A DNA stretch of 64,000 bases from Periconia sp. R9002 (lineage: Eukaryota > Ascomycota > Dothideomycetes > Pleosporales > Periconiaceae), in contig JAMAHW010000002.1 of the NCBI GenBank assembly GCA_023627715.1, positions 1-64,000 on the forward strand, given 5' to 3'. Of this stretch, positions 1-10,831 are shown one piece after another. The stretch's first letter is position 1. Every line of letters starts with the position of its first letter. The position numbers were made by a program, and so were the translations under genes. A model generated the notes under the pieces. The model searched no databases and had not been told where the DNA came from. It was given only the letters and a program-made list of their open reading frames with translations.

Positions 1-145
1 GGTACAGGAAGTAGCGTTGGGGGGTACGGAGGGAGTATCTGCGTCGGGGGGCGGTGGTTGTTTTTTTCTTGGTGATGGTTCGGTTGGTTGTTCTGTTGGT
101 GATGATGGTGTTATCGGTGGTTATGTGCGTGTTGGTTCTGTTGGT

Positions 146-205
146 GGTGGGCCTATTGGCGGTAGACGTTTTGGCGGTGGGCCTTTTGGCGGTGGACCCT
201 TTAGA
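146..205. repeat. 15-bp tandem repeat, about 4 copies
   Basis: Four consecutive 15-bp units of the form GGTGGGCCTWTTGGC lie at 146-160, 161-175, 176-190 and 191-205. Read on the minus strand they give a Thr/Ala/Lys-Arg-Pro pentapeptide pattern in a frame that stays open to the left edge of the window. They could therefore belong to the 5' part of a Lys/Thr-rich gene that leaves the window to the left. No convincing start codon is visible in that frame, so only the repeat is called. Confidence 0.6.
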
Positions 206-779
206 GGAAGTGGTGTTGGTTGAAGCGGTAGTCCTGTTGGGTTGGGCTCCGGTTTTGGAGCGGGTGAGGACCATTGTGGATGAAAAGATAGAGGATACGT
301 GTGTATAGGTGTAAATTCTTCAATTGGAAGGAAAAGTAGGCGGTATGTAAGATATGGTTTACTATAAAGTCACACTCTGTTATGCGATCACTGGAAGCTG
401 GGAACGTGAAGAGGATTGGAAAATGCTGGTCAAACGAAACGCAGTGTTTTGCTGACCGAAGACGAAGCGCAGCTTAGTGTTTGCTTTAAGCTGAACGGGA
501 CATGCATGGCGTGCGGGTGGAAACAACAAAGAAAACACGGCAGGACAATCGACGTGCCAGCTGCGATCATGAAAGGGGATATGCATTGTGAAGACGATGG
601 AACTGTTGACTGATGAAAGGCATTGCCTAAAAAAAGATGGATGGCTTGACATGGCGGATGGCACAAAGGATCTAGAACGAGGGCATCGAAAATAGTTCCT
701 TTCGAATGCTAGCAACTCTATTTAATACAGAAGTTTCTTACATTGTTTACATATTGGTACAAGATAAGGCGCACGTGCT
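206..779. other. Intergenic, nothing recognised
   Basis: Only short unrelated open frames are present. The right part is probably the 3' untranslated and terminator region of the uL5m gene on the minus strand. No RNA gene or element was seen. Confidence 0.5.
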
Positions 780-1941
780 CTACTTCCGCTTTCCGTAGAA
801 GGGCAGGCCGATGGCTTGGAGAAGTAGGAAGGCGTCCTTGTCGTTGGTCGCATCGGTGTGTATCGTGATGTAGCAACCGGGAATCATCTTTGGTGGGTAT
901 CTGTAGTATAGTGTTAGTCTGCAAGCGAAGCGTCATGCGAGAGATCAAACTTACGAATCGTAGTTGACCTCTATTTCGGGGAACAATGCTACTTGGTCTG
1001 GGGTCAAACCGAACGACATGTTGCCACTGTTGTCGCCGGTAGACGCGGGTACACCCTTCCATTCCTTAATCTTGGGCAGAACAACGTCGATCAGTTTGGA
1101 TAAAAAGTGGTGCGCGTCTTCACGTTCCATATCCGCGGTAGCTGACACCCATTTGCCCTCGCGCAACCCCCAGGATACTACGTTCTGCCGGGCTTTGTGG
1201 GGGGTGGCGCGAACGTTGCTGATGGCCTGCAGAACCATACCAGCAATGTGTAAATAGGCACTATTGTCTTGAGCTTCGGGGACCATGGAGTGGACTGTGA
1301 CCCTCGTGATTTTGGGTATGTTGCGGAATGTGCGCGGGGGGGTTAGGAGGCGAAGGACATCACCCTTTCCACGGGGCGGCCGCAAGGGTCGATTTTTGAA
1401 ATAAGGGTGATCACCCACCCATTCGCGCAGTCTTTGAGGAGCTTTGGGGGCACGATAGCCTGGTGGGTAATGTTGGTAGGTGAGGGTAAGGAGGTCCGAG
1501 GCGATGGTGCTCTGATAGGTTTGCTCCAGTCTGGGTAAGCTGAAGGGACCGGGTATGAATTGACGCGATGCGGGATCTGAGACGGGAGGAGGCTGATGAG
1601 GATGAAGGGGACCGCGGTAGTACTTGGGTGGGCGATATTGGAATCTAGCATCGTGTCAGTGTCTATTCCCAGATTGCAATTGGGGTTCTGGGATGGATGT
1701 ACCTGCTCGGGGGGAGAGGATTCTTGCCGCCTCTTCTCAGTTTACTGCGCTCGATGGGGTCGAATGACTTTGCGAGATCTTCGGACGGCGGAGGGACTGA
1801 AAGGGAGGATGCGTCTTCGACTTCTTTGAGGGGTTCGGTTGAAGCATGGCGGCACGAGGCTGGTTGGGCAGCACGTATGGCAGGTCGAGCGTCCCTGAAG
1901 AGGGCGGCGGCGGACCGGAAGGGCAACTCGCGCAGAGCCAT
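780..1941 (-). CDS. MRPL7: Mitochondrial large-subunit ribosomal protein uL5m (MRPL7-type)
   Basis: Structural protein of the mitochondrial 54S subunit, counterpart of bacterial L5 that contacts 5S-like and central-protuberance positions. Three exons: 1941-1703, 1644-955 and 900-780, giving 349 residues. The N-terminus (start MALRELPFRS) is Arg/Ala-rich without acidic residues, as expected for a mitochondrial presequence. The core shows family signatures: SDLLTLTYQHYPPG, a KNRPLRPPRGKGDVLRLL segment, and near the C-terminus MSFGLTPDQVALFPEIE followed by a PPKMIPGCYITIHT stretch typical of L5. Introns of 58 and 54 bp have GTACAT and GTAAGT donors. Codon phase is preserved across both junctions. 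Upstream in-frame Met codons exist, but the chosen start gives the expected presequence. Confidence 0.93.
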
Positions 1942-2790
1942 GGCAGGGTGAGGATGGCGATGGCGATGGCGACGCAGATGCAATTCAATTGCAGCAGCGA
2001 AGACACGACGTTGATGGCTAGTGTGAAGTTGAGATGGAAATCTTTGGCGCGAGGTACAGGGCAGGGGGTGGCCCTGGTCTGTTGCCTCGGCCAATCAGCG
2101 ACCAGCTACTCCGCTTGCACCTCCAGAGCCTAGGGGACCAATATGTAGAGAAATGAGTAGGCAAGTATGTAGCTTTCAATTGATGTGAGTATGATGCTTA
2201 GAGATGAATTGAGCTATTTTTGCACGCAAATGTCTTTGGAATAGAGCGACAATTCTACATGTCCGGCCTCCCATTTGCTACGGTTGGACTCGTGGAACCT
2301 GTACATTGGGACAGAGATTCACCCCGCGGCGCCGTCTTTGACCCCATCTTTCGAATCGTTTGATCAGCATACAATTAGCTACTGCCTACCTACGCTTGAT
2401 ACGTTACGCATGGATTCATCTACAAAGTTCTCCCCGTGAACTAACCATTGTACGTCTTGTACATCTACCATGCATCAAATATAGATAGAGTTGTGTCCCC
2501 CTGCTAGCCATCATGTCTCTCTCTCATTTATCTTCATCTCGTATCCCATCTCAACGCAAGAACCCAACACCCCGCCCCCATCCATCGCCACAACTACCTA
2601 CCCCCATCACTACTAGATCCTGCCAGCCCTCCCGCCCTGCCAACGGCCGCTACCACCCACCACACTACACCCCGCTCGCTACCTGTGTGCAAAACATTGT
2701 TGCCTTGCGACCGACTACAAAACACGCAAGCTTCCTGCCCGCTTGCTGTGCCCTCTTGTCCGTGGATGGGTGTCCCCTCGTTTGACAAAC
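1942..2790. other. Divergent promoter region of uL5m and the deubiquitinase
   Basis: About 850 bp separate two divergently transcribed genes. The right half (about 2510-2780) is pyrimidine-rich on the + strand, consistent with a fungal promoter and 5' leader. Open frames here are short and unrecognisable. Confidence 0.5.
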
Positions 2791-5597
2791 ATGAACGGCG
2801 TTTCGCGCTTCCTCAGCCGGCGTGACAAGCACCCCGAGAAACGGGCTGCGAGACACTGGCGCAACAAAGTAGGTCATCACTGTCCCCCTCTCATTCTGAT
2901 TCCTTCATTCTCTATCTCTCTCTCCGTCTCGCTCCACGTTCAGGCTCGTAGTGTGCACCCCCTCGCTGCCATCTTCCAGCTAGGTGGGTCAACGCACCTC
3001 GAACCTGTTCTGCTGCAGCCGTCTAGCGCCGCATCTAGGTATCCCGACAATGCCCTCGCTCTACCAACCATCCTTGCCATACCTGCATACCAAATCACCT
3101 CCTACCATTCAACTATCCCCTGTCTACATCGTTGTTTCTACAAACACCCTCTCTAACCGTTTATCCTTGCAGTCGCGCTCAACTCCAACCACTGTATCCT
3201 CTGACCTCTACAAAGTCTTCACCAACGAAGCCACCAATGGATCCACGACCACGGTCAAAGACAAGGAAGTCGAGAAGAAGGTGTGCCGTACCGTTTTGCG
3301 CAATAGACCACGAAAGTTGTGCTAAACGGACAATAGATTAAAATGCTGCTTAATCGTCTTCAAATCAACGGCATCCCCAGTCTAGGAGAGGAACAGGTCG
3401 AACATGCCCTCCGCTGGTGCCCCGACGATCTCGACAAGGCCTATGACTTGCTAGTGCTCGTCAACGAATCGTTTGAGGGCGAGCTGAAAGAGTACAACCC
3501 AAACATCACAATGCTAGGAGCAATTAACCGCAACATGGTGACTTGCTACCTGGATGCGCTCCTGTTCGCCATGTTCGCATGCCTTGATAGTTTCGAGGCC
3601 ATGCTATACAACGAATTCAGTGATGAGCCGAGGAAGAAGCTCGCTGGTATACTGCGCCTTTGGGTCAATCTCCTCAGAAATGGGTGGCTCATCAGGACCG
3701 ATCTGGTAGGTACCGTACTACCTACTCGTCCAACTCGTGATTGTTGATGCGTCTGTTTCAGACAAAGCACCTCCAGGACACGATAGCAAAGTGCGGGTGG
3801 GAAGACGCAGCACTCATTCGCCAGCAAGATGCTTCGGAAGCCTTCACTTTTATAACGGGCGCTCTGGATCTTCCACTACTAACTTTGAAAATGGACATTT
3901 TCCATACCGGCCGCGAAGACAAGGAAGACGACCACAAATTCGTGAATGAGCGGCTACTAGAGGTGGCCATCCCCGAGCCGGAGGACGGCAAGGTTGTCAC
4001 TCTTGAACAATGTTTGGAAGACTACTTCAACAATCGCATCGAGGTCAAACGCCACCTTCAGCGCCAAAACACTCTTTCCTCTGTACATACCGGCACAGAC
4101 TTCGAAAAGGGTCAGACCATCCACATAGAAGCTCTCGAAGTCTCGGGAGCAGAATCACCGACTGTCGCTACCCCAACCACAATTGAAGCCCCTCCCACCC
4201 TGACATCTCCCACCAGGCCACCGGCAGGCCGTCGACGGGGAGATAGCATCTTCACCGAAAGATACACGGCCAGCAGTAAATTGAACTTTGACGAGAAAGA
4301 ACATCTGGAAGAGATGCTCGGAAAGAGTTCTGAAGGCCGGCCTCGGTCAGCATCCTTGCGTAAGGAGGTCATGATGCCCGCCTGGCAGTTTTTTAGCCTC
4401 ATTCCTTGGTACCACACTGACAATCTCCCGCAAACGGATGCTCAAGTCGCCGCCCACTTCTCCTCCAAACGTCCCGTGCTGGGAATATGCCTCAAACGTT
4501 ACATGATGACAGTGAAAGGCGCCCCCAAACGTCTGGACACGTTCATTGATATTCCTCTAGAAATCGGACTGCCTCATTTCATCTCTGACGAGCGACTCAA
4601 CGAAGAAGGACCCATGTTTGGCAACTTCAAACTGGTACTCCAGTCCGTTGTGTGCCACAGAGGGGTTTCCGTTAATTCTGGACATTACATCGCCCTTGTG
4701 CGGTCCAAGAAGCCGCCCAAACCGGATCGACCAGGGAGTGCGCACTCGGAAGACGAGGCACCGGACACTTGGATTCGTTTTGACGACCTTGCAAACCCCA
4801 GATCCTCCGAAGTCGACATTATCAAGGCCCTGAAAGAGGAGTCACCTTACCTGCTGTTTTTCCAGGTCCAACCGATCGATGAGGAGCTAGCATCGAGAGG
4901 TGATCCACCTCCTTATGCCGAATCTCAACCCAATACACTCCGAACTGGGCCATCGAAGGAAACTCTCGTTTCAGAAGCAGATGGATATTCGACCACAGCA
5001 GAAAATGGCATGGAATGGGAAGGCGTAACAGCAGCAGACACCGTCCCTTCCATTGCTGGAACAGTCGTTTCAGAAACACCTGGCCGCAGCAGCATGTCTA
5101 GTAACCGAGAAGGCAGCACAGTGCTGGAAGAGTTGGACAGTCGCGGCAGATCAGGGCCATCTACACCTGCCGAAGACAAGGTGGGCTTCTTGTCTAGCAC
5201 TTCTCGCCGCAACTCCAGAGCATGGCTACCTGGTGGCAAGACCAGCCGACCTGAGAGCCAGAACGGCGAGAACCGACTATCTGTGACAATATCACGCCTG
5301 ACTGGCAGAACCAGCAAAGACAAGTTGCAGGTGGAGACGCGAGATCTAAGTCAGGATCCCGTCATCACGGTCAACGATGTTAGCGGCACACAATCGAATG
5401 ATACCGTGCAGCCTTCTTCAAGTCCTCCAAAGAAGAAGAAAGAGAGCGGTACATTGGGACGCAGTAAGAGCAAAAAAGTCAGCAAAGAGGAGAAGAAGAT
5501 CAACAAGAGCAAAAGCCTCGAGCCCATCAATGGAGTGGCTGTCAAGGGCAAGGGCAAGAGCAAGGAGCGCCCTGATCGCGAATGCCGCGTTATGTAG
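2791..5597 (+). CDS. USP-family ubiquitin C-terminal hydrolase with predicted C-terminal CaaX box
   Basis: Peptidase C19 deubiquitinase. Inferred exons 2791-2868, 3173-3280, 3337-3705 and 3762-5597 give 796 residues; the last two junctions are strong and the first exon is less certain because its intron is 304 bp. A UBA-like segment (about 63-110) precedes the Cys box, where C132 sits in NMVTCYLDALLF. The QQDASE box is near 206-208. The His box SGHYIALVR is near residue 493 and is followed by WIRFDD. The tail from about 560 is Ser/Lys-rich and low complexity. The last four residues are CRVM, preceded by a polybasic stretch, which matches a CaaX prenylation signal. The substrate is unknown. 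Catalytic residues are all present, so it should be active. It is not one of the yeast Ubp proteins I can name. Confidence 0.85.
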
Positions 5598-6392
5598 GTG
5601 GGCGTGAAAAGTCAACCTATTGCACGGTGAAGTATATTTCCCTATCTCTGTTTGTTTTTTTCTTGTTTCATGTCCCTTTCCAACATTGCATATGAAACCA
5701 GAGATGGTCGCCGCAATCGTCATCAGATTACTGCGGCGTCGACACAGGTAATGTCCAGCATTGCATATGAGAACATGTTTGCATTTTCGACAGCGCCGGC
5801 GTTTTCCGGCGGCATGGTGCATGGCGCCTGGGATGGAGTTTTGGGGATCGGCTCGTATAGGCACCAGTAGGAAGAACAAAGATACCCTGGCAGTACAAAT
5901 AGATTTCTAAAATTCAATTCAGAACACGAAAAAAATTTAAGAAATTCATTCTCGTATACTCTCATTCAATTAATCAGTTAAAAGTACAAAAACATACGTG
6001 TAGGTAGGTAGGTACAGACCAATTTACACGAACTGCATGCAAGAGAAACCGCTTGCGTCAACGCTCCCGCCCCCATCATCGCGTAATACAAGAAAACGCC
6101 AAGCCTAGGTTACGCCTCACGCCCGCAGCCATCCCATCACCATCCAAAGGCCTCCATCACCTTCCACCACCCCATCTGACCAACACCCTTCGCACTCGTA
6201 CTCCCCCAGTATCCATCGCTCGATCGCGGCAGCCCCGAACAAACGAATCATAACATAACGCTCGCACCCACTTCCCGCTCCGCCCGCCGCCCGCCGCCCG
6301 CCGCCCGCCGCCCGACCTCGTTCTGCGAGAGCTCGCTGTTGATAAGGAACTAAGTCGAACAAGATAGAAGTGGAAAGGAAAGGATCGACAAG
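5598..6392. other. Intergenic region and 5' leader of V-ATPase subunit f
   Basis: About 795 bp between two co-oriented genes. It contains a 7-bp minisatellite (annotated separately) just upstream of the V-ATPase gene and no recognisable coding sequence. Confidence 0.5.
6281..6314. repeat. CGCCCGC 7-bp minisatellite, about 4.9 copies
   Basis: Perfect head-to-tail copies of CGCCCGC run from 6281 to 6314, about 80 bp upstream of the V-ATPase subunit f start, probably within its promoter or 5' UTR. Repeat length is likely variable between strains. Confidence 0.85.
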
Positions 6393-6976
6393 ATGGTTAA
6401 ACCACTGGTTTCGGCTATGAATGCTTGGACGTGGTATGTAGTATACCCGCTGCTTCAGTTTCTATTTTGGGGTATAATGCTGGAGGAGGAAAAGGAAGGA
6501 GGAAGCTATAAAGAGAGAGAGTGTAGATATGGTGCTAACGGCTTTGTCACAGTGTCGTCGTATCCGTCTTCGCGATCGTTATTCTCTCGGTTATTGGGTC
6601 GTTGTTTAAGGTATGTTGGACGGGTTTTCTTTGCACATGGGTTTGGATGGGGGGATGAAGAGAGAGAAGAGGCGAAGATAACTGGTTTTTGGATCTCTGA
6701 AAGGAAGCTAACTCCACCACAGTCCGGATCCCCCGTAATGATGGGTTCGGAAGAAGACCCCAAGGATGGAAGCGCCGTCGCGGGCGCTGTATTCGGCGCC
6801 GTGTTCATCTACATCGTACGTTACCCACCCAACCACTCCCAACATCGTCTATGACCAGGAGGGCACAAAAAACTAATGCGAGTGTGTGTTGTTAACAGGG
6901 ATTCTTCGTCTTCTGCGGTTTCCAAGCCCTCCTTCACTATCGCGAGAGTCGTCGTGGTGCTATCGCTTTATCATGA
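6393..6976 (+). CDS. V-type ATPase Vo subunit f (YPR170W-B / RNASEK-like)
   Basis: Small membrane subunit of the Vo proton channel in vacuolar and endosomal membranes. Four short exons (6393-6433, 6553-6610, 6723-6815, 6899-6976) encode only 89 residues, so gene finders easily miss it. Two transmembrane helices are evident: about residues 14-32 (CVVVSVFAIVILSVIGSLF) and about 52-75 (AVAGAVFGAVFIYIGFFVF and on). Between them lies the conserved EEDPKDG loop. The order MVKPLVSAMNAW, helix, DP-DG loop, helix, FVFCGFQ matches yeast YPR170W-B. Donors are GTATGT, GTATGT and GTACGT; acceptors are CAG. The hydrophobic start and the compact size agree with the family. Confidence 0.9.
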
Positions 6977-7592
6977 TCGCCTCTCTCCTCTCCGGTTTCT
7001 TATTTCTTGGATTGGATTCTTGAACGAGCCAGCGAAACACTACGACTTCCCATCTCTACATATGTACCGGTCATTCTAGAGAAATTTCATACCGGGTTTC
7101 TAGTCACTCGCGCGCGAAACTTGTATTACCACGCACACAATGTGGTTTTCTCCTTCCCTCACGCGGCGAATGGATGAATGGCTACTTCAGTCTAAACCTC
7201 ATCCTCGTCCGCACCTTCTTGGCTTAGATTCTCATGGCGTTGTAATGGCATGGGTGTTCTTTTTTTTTTGTGTACAGAATATAAGTATTAGCATATATAA
7301 GGGGGTTGTTGGGATAGTTGTATATGCCGTTTCTACCCCCCCTTGAAGGCAGGTTACGTACGTCATGGCGGTTGCGGAAATCGATGTGTATTAACACATA
7401 TGAAAAATGTTCTTGAATGATGTGATGAAGATTTTGTGTGCGTGAGTGATTGATTGATGAGGTGATTATCATCTACTCTAAACCAAACAGAAAAGAAGAC
7501 GCCGACCCAATGCATACATACATATATAACCCATTCCATTCCCTTCCTTCACCCCCAAAAAAAGACGCCACCCCCAACTACCCTCCCTCCAC
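6977..7592. other. Convergent 3' region between V-ATPase f and ELP3
   Basis: About 615 bp between two converging genes, presumably holding both 3' UTRs. It is T-rich on the left and C-rich near 7540-7620. No coding sequence or repeat recognised. Confidence 0.5.
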
Positions 7593-9586
7593 CTACTCCC
7601 TCACCCACCCCCCATCCAACCTCTTACTCATATACGGCCCATCCAGCCAATACCCCAACTTAGCATAATACCCCCTCACCCCGACCCCCGAAATAACACT
7701 AATCTTCTGACTCCCATGCTCCTCCCTCGCAATCCGCTCCGCCTCCTCCATCAACAACGTCCCAAACCCCTGATGCTGAAACTTCCGCGGGTCGCGCGCA
7801 TGCACCGGCACCGCACTCCCATACACATGCAGCTCCCGCACCAAACTCGACGGTTGCGATGTGAGTTCGGGGCGGAACGTGTGTTCGGTCGAGCACTGGC
7901 GGAGACGCAGGAGCGCGATGAGGATGTCCTGCTTGGGGTCCTCGTACGCGAGGAACGTTTCCCACCCGCCGTTAGCGACGTAGTCGCGGCGCACGAGCTC
8001 GACTTGGTCGGGTCGGATTTTGTGTTTGACCTCGTTGATGCCGACCTCGCGTGTTCGTACATCGCGACACGTGGTGCCGAAGTCCTTCATACGCGCCAGG
8101 GCGAGTTCGCGGAGATTGCCGTTTTCGACGCCCGAGGTGACGAGGGGCATGGGGATGTCGCGCTGGACGCGGTAGATGCGGGTCCAGGGGGGCACGAGGG
8201 CGAGGATGCGGGCGACGAGGTCGACGAGGGCGTTTGGGGTGTAGTTTTTGTAGCGGCCCGTTCGCCAGAGCTCGTAGAGCCCCGTCCCGCGGATGACGAG
8301 GGTGGGGTAGATTTTGAGGCCGTCGGTGCGGAAGGCGGGGTTGGAGAAGTATTCGACGAATTGGTCGAGGTCGCGGTCCATGCCGACGTTGGGGAGGTCG
8401 GGCATCATGTGCGAGACGACTTTGAAGCCGGCGTCTTTGGCGAGGCAGAAGGTTTTTGCTACCGCGACGACGGTGTGCCCGCGGTTCGTGTCGCGCGCGA
8501 CGTCTTCGTAGAGGGATTGCACGCCGATTTCGAGCCGGGTGCAGCCGTAGCGGAGCATGGAGGAGAGGTGGGTGTCGAGGCAGTAGTCCGGCCGGGTTTC
8601 GATGGTGATGCCGACGCATTTGATGTTGCTCATTTCGCCGGCGGCGACGGCTTCGTCGACGTTGGTGGTTTGGTACCCGGAGAGCGCGTTGTGGAGTTGC
8701 GAGATGAATTCGTCGCGGTAGGATTCCGGGAGCGACATGAAGGTGCCGCCCATGATGATGTATTCGACTTTGTCGACGGAGTGGCCCAGGGATTTGATTT
8801 GGTCGACGCGGCCTCGGGCTTGCTCGTAGGGGTCGTACCGGGCGCGGATGGCGCGCATGCTGGTGGGTTCGTAGCCGGTGTAGGATTGCGTGCTGTATTC
8901 GAAGTCTGAGTCTGGTCCGCCGGGGCAGTAGACGCAGATGTTGCCTGTGTAGGAGATGTGGGGGCATCGGTGTGGTTTGCACATTACGGCTACCACGGCG
9001 ATGCCGGAGGATGTTCCTGAGAGACGGTCAGTTTGGGATTCAGAATGCATGTGTAGACCGACGAGGGGAGAAGCTGCATGACTTTGAAATTCCCCTTTTT
9101 TGGACTTTGGGGGATTGGTGTTTGCAATGGCTATTGCGAATACTTGAGATATCAAGAATCACAAAACTTTGCAACTACGCACAGCACAGAACAGAGACAG
9201 TTTGAATATAAGATGAAAAGAAGAGGAAGAAGTCACATAAGAAGAAAAAGACACATACGAATCGGCTTCGCAATCAACTTTGGCAGAATGTACTTCTTAT
9301 AATGCTCGGGAACCGCCGCAATAATCGCCGTCAACGGCGGCTGGCTCTTCAAATAATGCTTCTTGCTGATCTGGCCCCTCAAATGATTCAAATTGATATC
9401 CTTCTTAGGCGTCGCCGGGTCCGTATTTTGCTGCTGCGCTTCATAGTCCTGGATCAGCGCCGACGCAATGTCCGCGCAGGCGCGCATGTAACGCTCATTT
9501 TCCGGTGCGAGCTTCACGTTTTTGGGGAGCCGATTTTTGCCAGTGTGCGTTGAGGGTTGGTGCTGGGTGAGGGTTTGGGTCGCCAT
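7593..9586 (-). CDS. ELP3: Elongator complex catalytic subunit Elp3 (tRNA uridine acetyl/carboxymethyl transferase)
   Basis: Radical SAM plus acetyltransferase enzyme of the Elongator complex. It makes the cm5/mcm5 modification of wobble uridine in tRNA. Exons 9586-9259 and 9016-7593 give 583 residues; the 242-bp intron has a GTATGT donor and CAG acceptor and phase is preserved. The N-terminal domain holds the [11 protein letters not shown] motif. The radical SAM cysteines are in [14 protein letters not shown], followed by [26 protein letters not shown] type sequence. The C-terminal GNAT domain carries the acetyl-CoA loop [17 protein letters not shown]. Length and domain order are normal for Elp3. 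A long open frame exists on the opposite strand, but it is a GC-biased shadow. Confidence 0.96.
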
Positions 9587-10831
9587 GGTGGGTTGCCCTC
9601 GGATTCCCTTTTATTATTATTTTGAGTCCTTCTCTTTCAGTGTCTGCCTAAACTGATTGGGTGGATTTGGAGTGTAGAGGGATAACGGATTTCGTTGTTC
9701 AGACAAAATGGCGAGTCTGGATCGATATTTGATGTTTGAAGTGCTGGGGCAAAGTCACGGGTGGGGTGGATTTTAGTTTTTTGGGGAAGAGGGTTTTGGG
9801 CGCTAAACCCCGTATAGCTTAGGACGTGGATGTTGATCCAACGTCATGTTCATTTTGGGAGGCAGGAATTCTGAAAGTTTTTTGTAACAATTTCTTACTC
9901 CGAGAATCTAGTCATTGAATTAAAGCCCTGATCATATGCCCTGAAGACAGTATAAAAGATAGTGCGGTTCGCTTTCTCGTCACTGATGGTCGTGTCGTCC
10001 CGGACCGAGAAAATCTCGATTTCAAGGTGTTGTGGAATCATTCATGAGACATTCGAGATGCTAACAAACGAAATTGATGAGGTATCCAAAGAAGATAAAA
10101 CCATATATGAGAGATGAGAGGCGGTTATAATTCTGACTGATAGTGACAAAAGAAACAAATATCTCTTCTATCGCCACTCTTGACTCAGCACTTGAGTGTG
10201 TAAACTCATTAATCGTTTCAATGAACAGTGTTGTTCTAATCACTTCGCCACTTTCCCATTAATGTTATCGTCAAAATTCTCTAGCCCTAAAACACCTTTG
10301 CACGTACCACAATCTTCTGTAGTTTGGTACAGCATATCGTTGGGACCACCCAGTCACGCGGGCGACAAAGAAAGCCGCGCACTGTAATTCACACTAAGAC
10401 CATCCTTTTAGTAAGAAACACCACTTACTTATAAACTACTCCTATTTCTAAGAAATAAATACTCCCCTACAACATAACAAAATAGAATTCTAAATAGATA
10501 GAAATACACTTTAGCTTATAAAATATATCTAAAGAAAAAATTAAATTTATATAGTGTAAGTGTAGGTTATTGTATACAATACAAAAGATGGCATTGCAGT
10601 GTGCGGCTTTTTTTGTCGCCCGCGTGCCAGTGTACCTCGGGGCACTCCAGCTGGACAAATACCAAAGTTTTATCGATTGGATGCAGGGAGAACAATAAAT
10701 AACCTCCTGCAAGTAATCAATACAGAATAGAGAACTGCGGAATCACTCGAGTTAGACAAGAGGATTTGCTCAAAGTATTTATTCCTTCAGAATTCGCGGC
10801 GTGACAGTACTTACGCAGTAGGTAATAACAA
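9587..10831. other. AT-rich intergenic region containing a MITE-like inverted repeat
   Basis: About 1.2 kb upstream of ELP3 and downstream of the rhodopsin-domain gene. Apart from the inverted-repeat element at 10355-10626 no coding sequence is recognised. The centre (10390-10600) is markedly AT-rich compared with the flanks. Confidence 0.5.
10355..10626. mobile_element. MITE-like element with 34-bp terminal inverted repeats
   Basis: Arms at 10355-10388 and 10593-10626 are reverse complements over 34 bp with three mismatches, all transitions. The arm starts CACGCGGGCGACAAA and ends in an ACTG(T/C)AAT stretch. The 204-bp interior is AT-rich and has no coding potential, as expected for a non-autonomous DNA element. 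Clear target-site duplications are not visible, so the true ends may extend slightly further out. Confidence 0.6.

Noticed and set aside
416..613. Small frame of 65 codons with several Cys residues
   Set aside because: Considered as a small secreted protein, but it has no signal peptide and no paired-Cys pattern.
7716..8909. Open frame of 397 codons on the + strand opposite ELP3
   Set aside because: It is a shadow of the GC-rich ELP3 coding strand: composition is Val/Asp/Glu-heavy without family motifs, and it lies fully inside a confirmed gene.
7972..8982. Arg/His/Pro-rich frame of 336 codons on the minus strand
   Set aside because: It overlaps ELP3 in another frame; the biased composition is that of a frame-shifted GC-rich gene.
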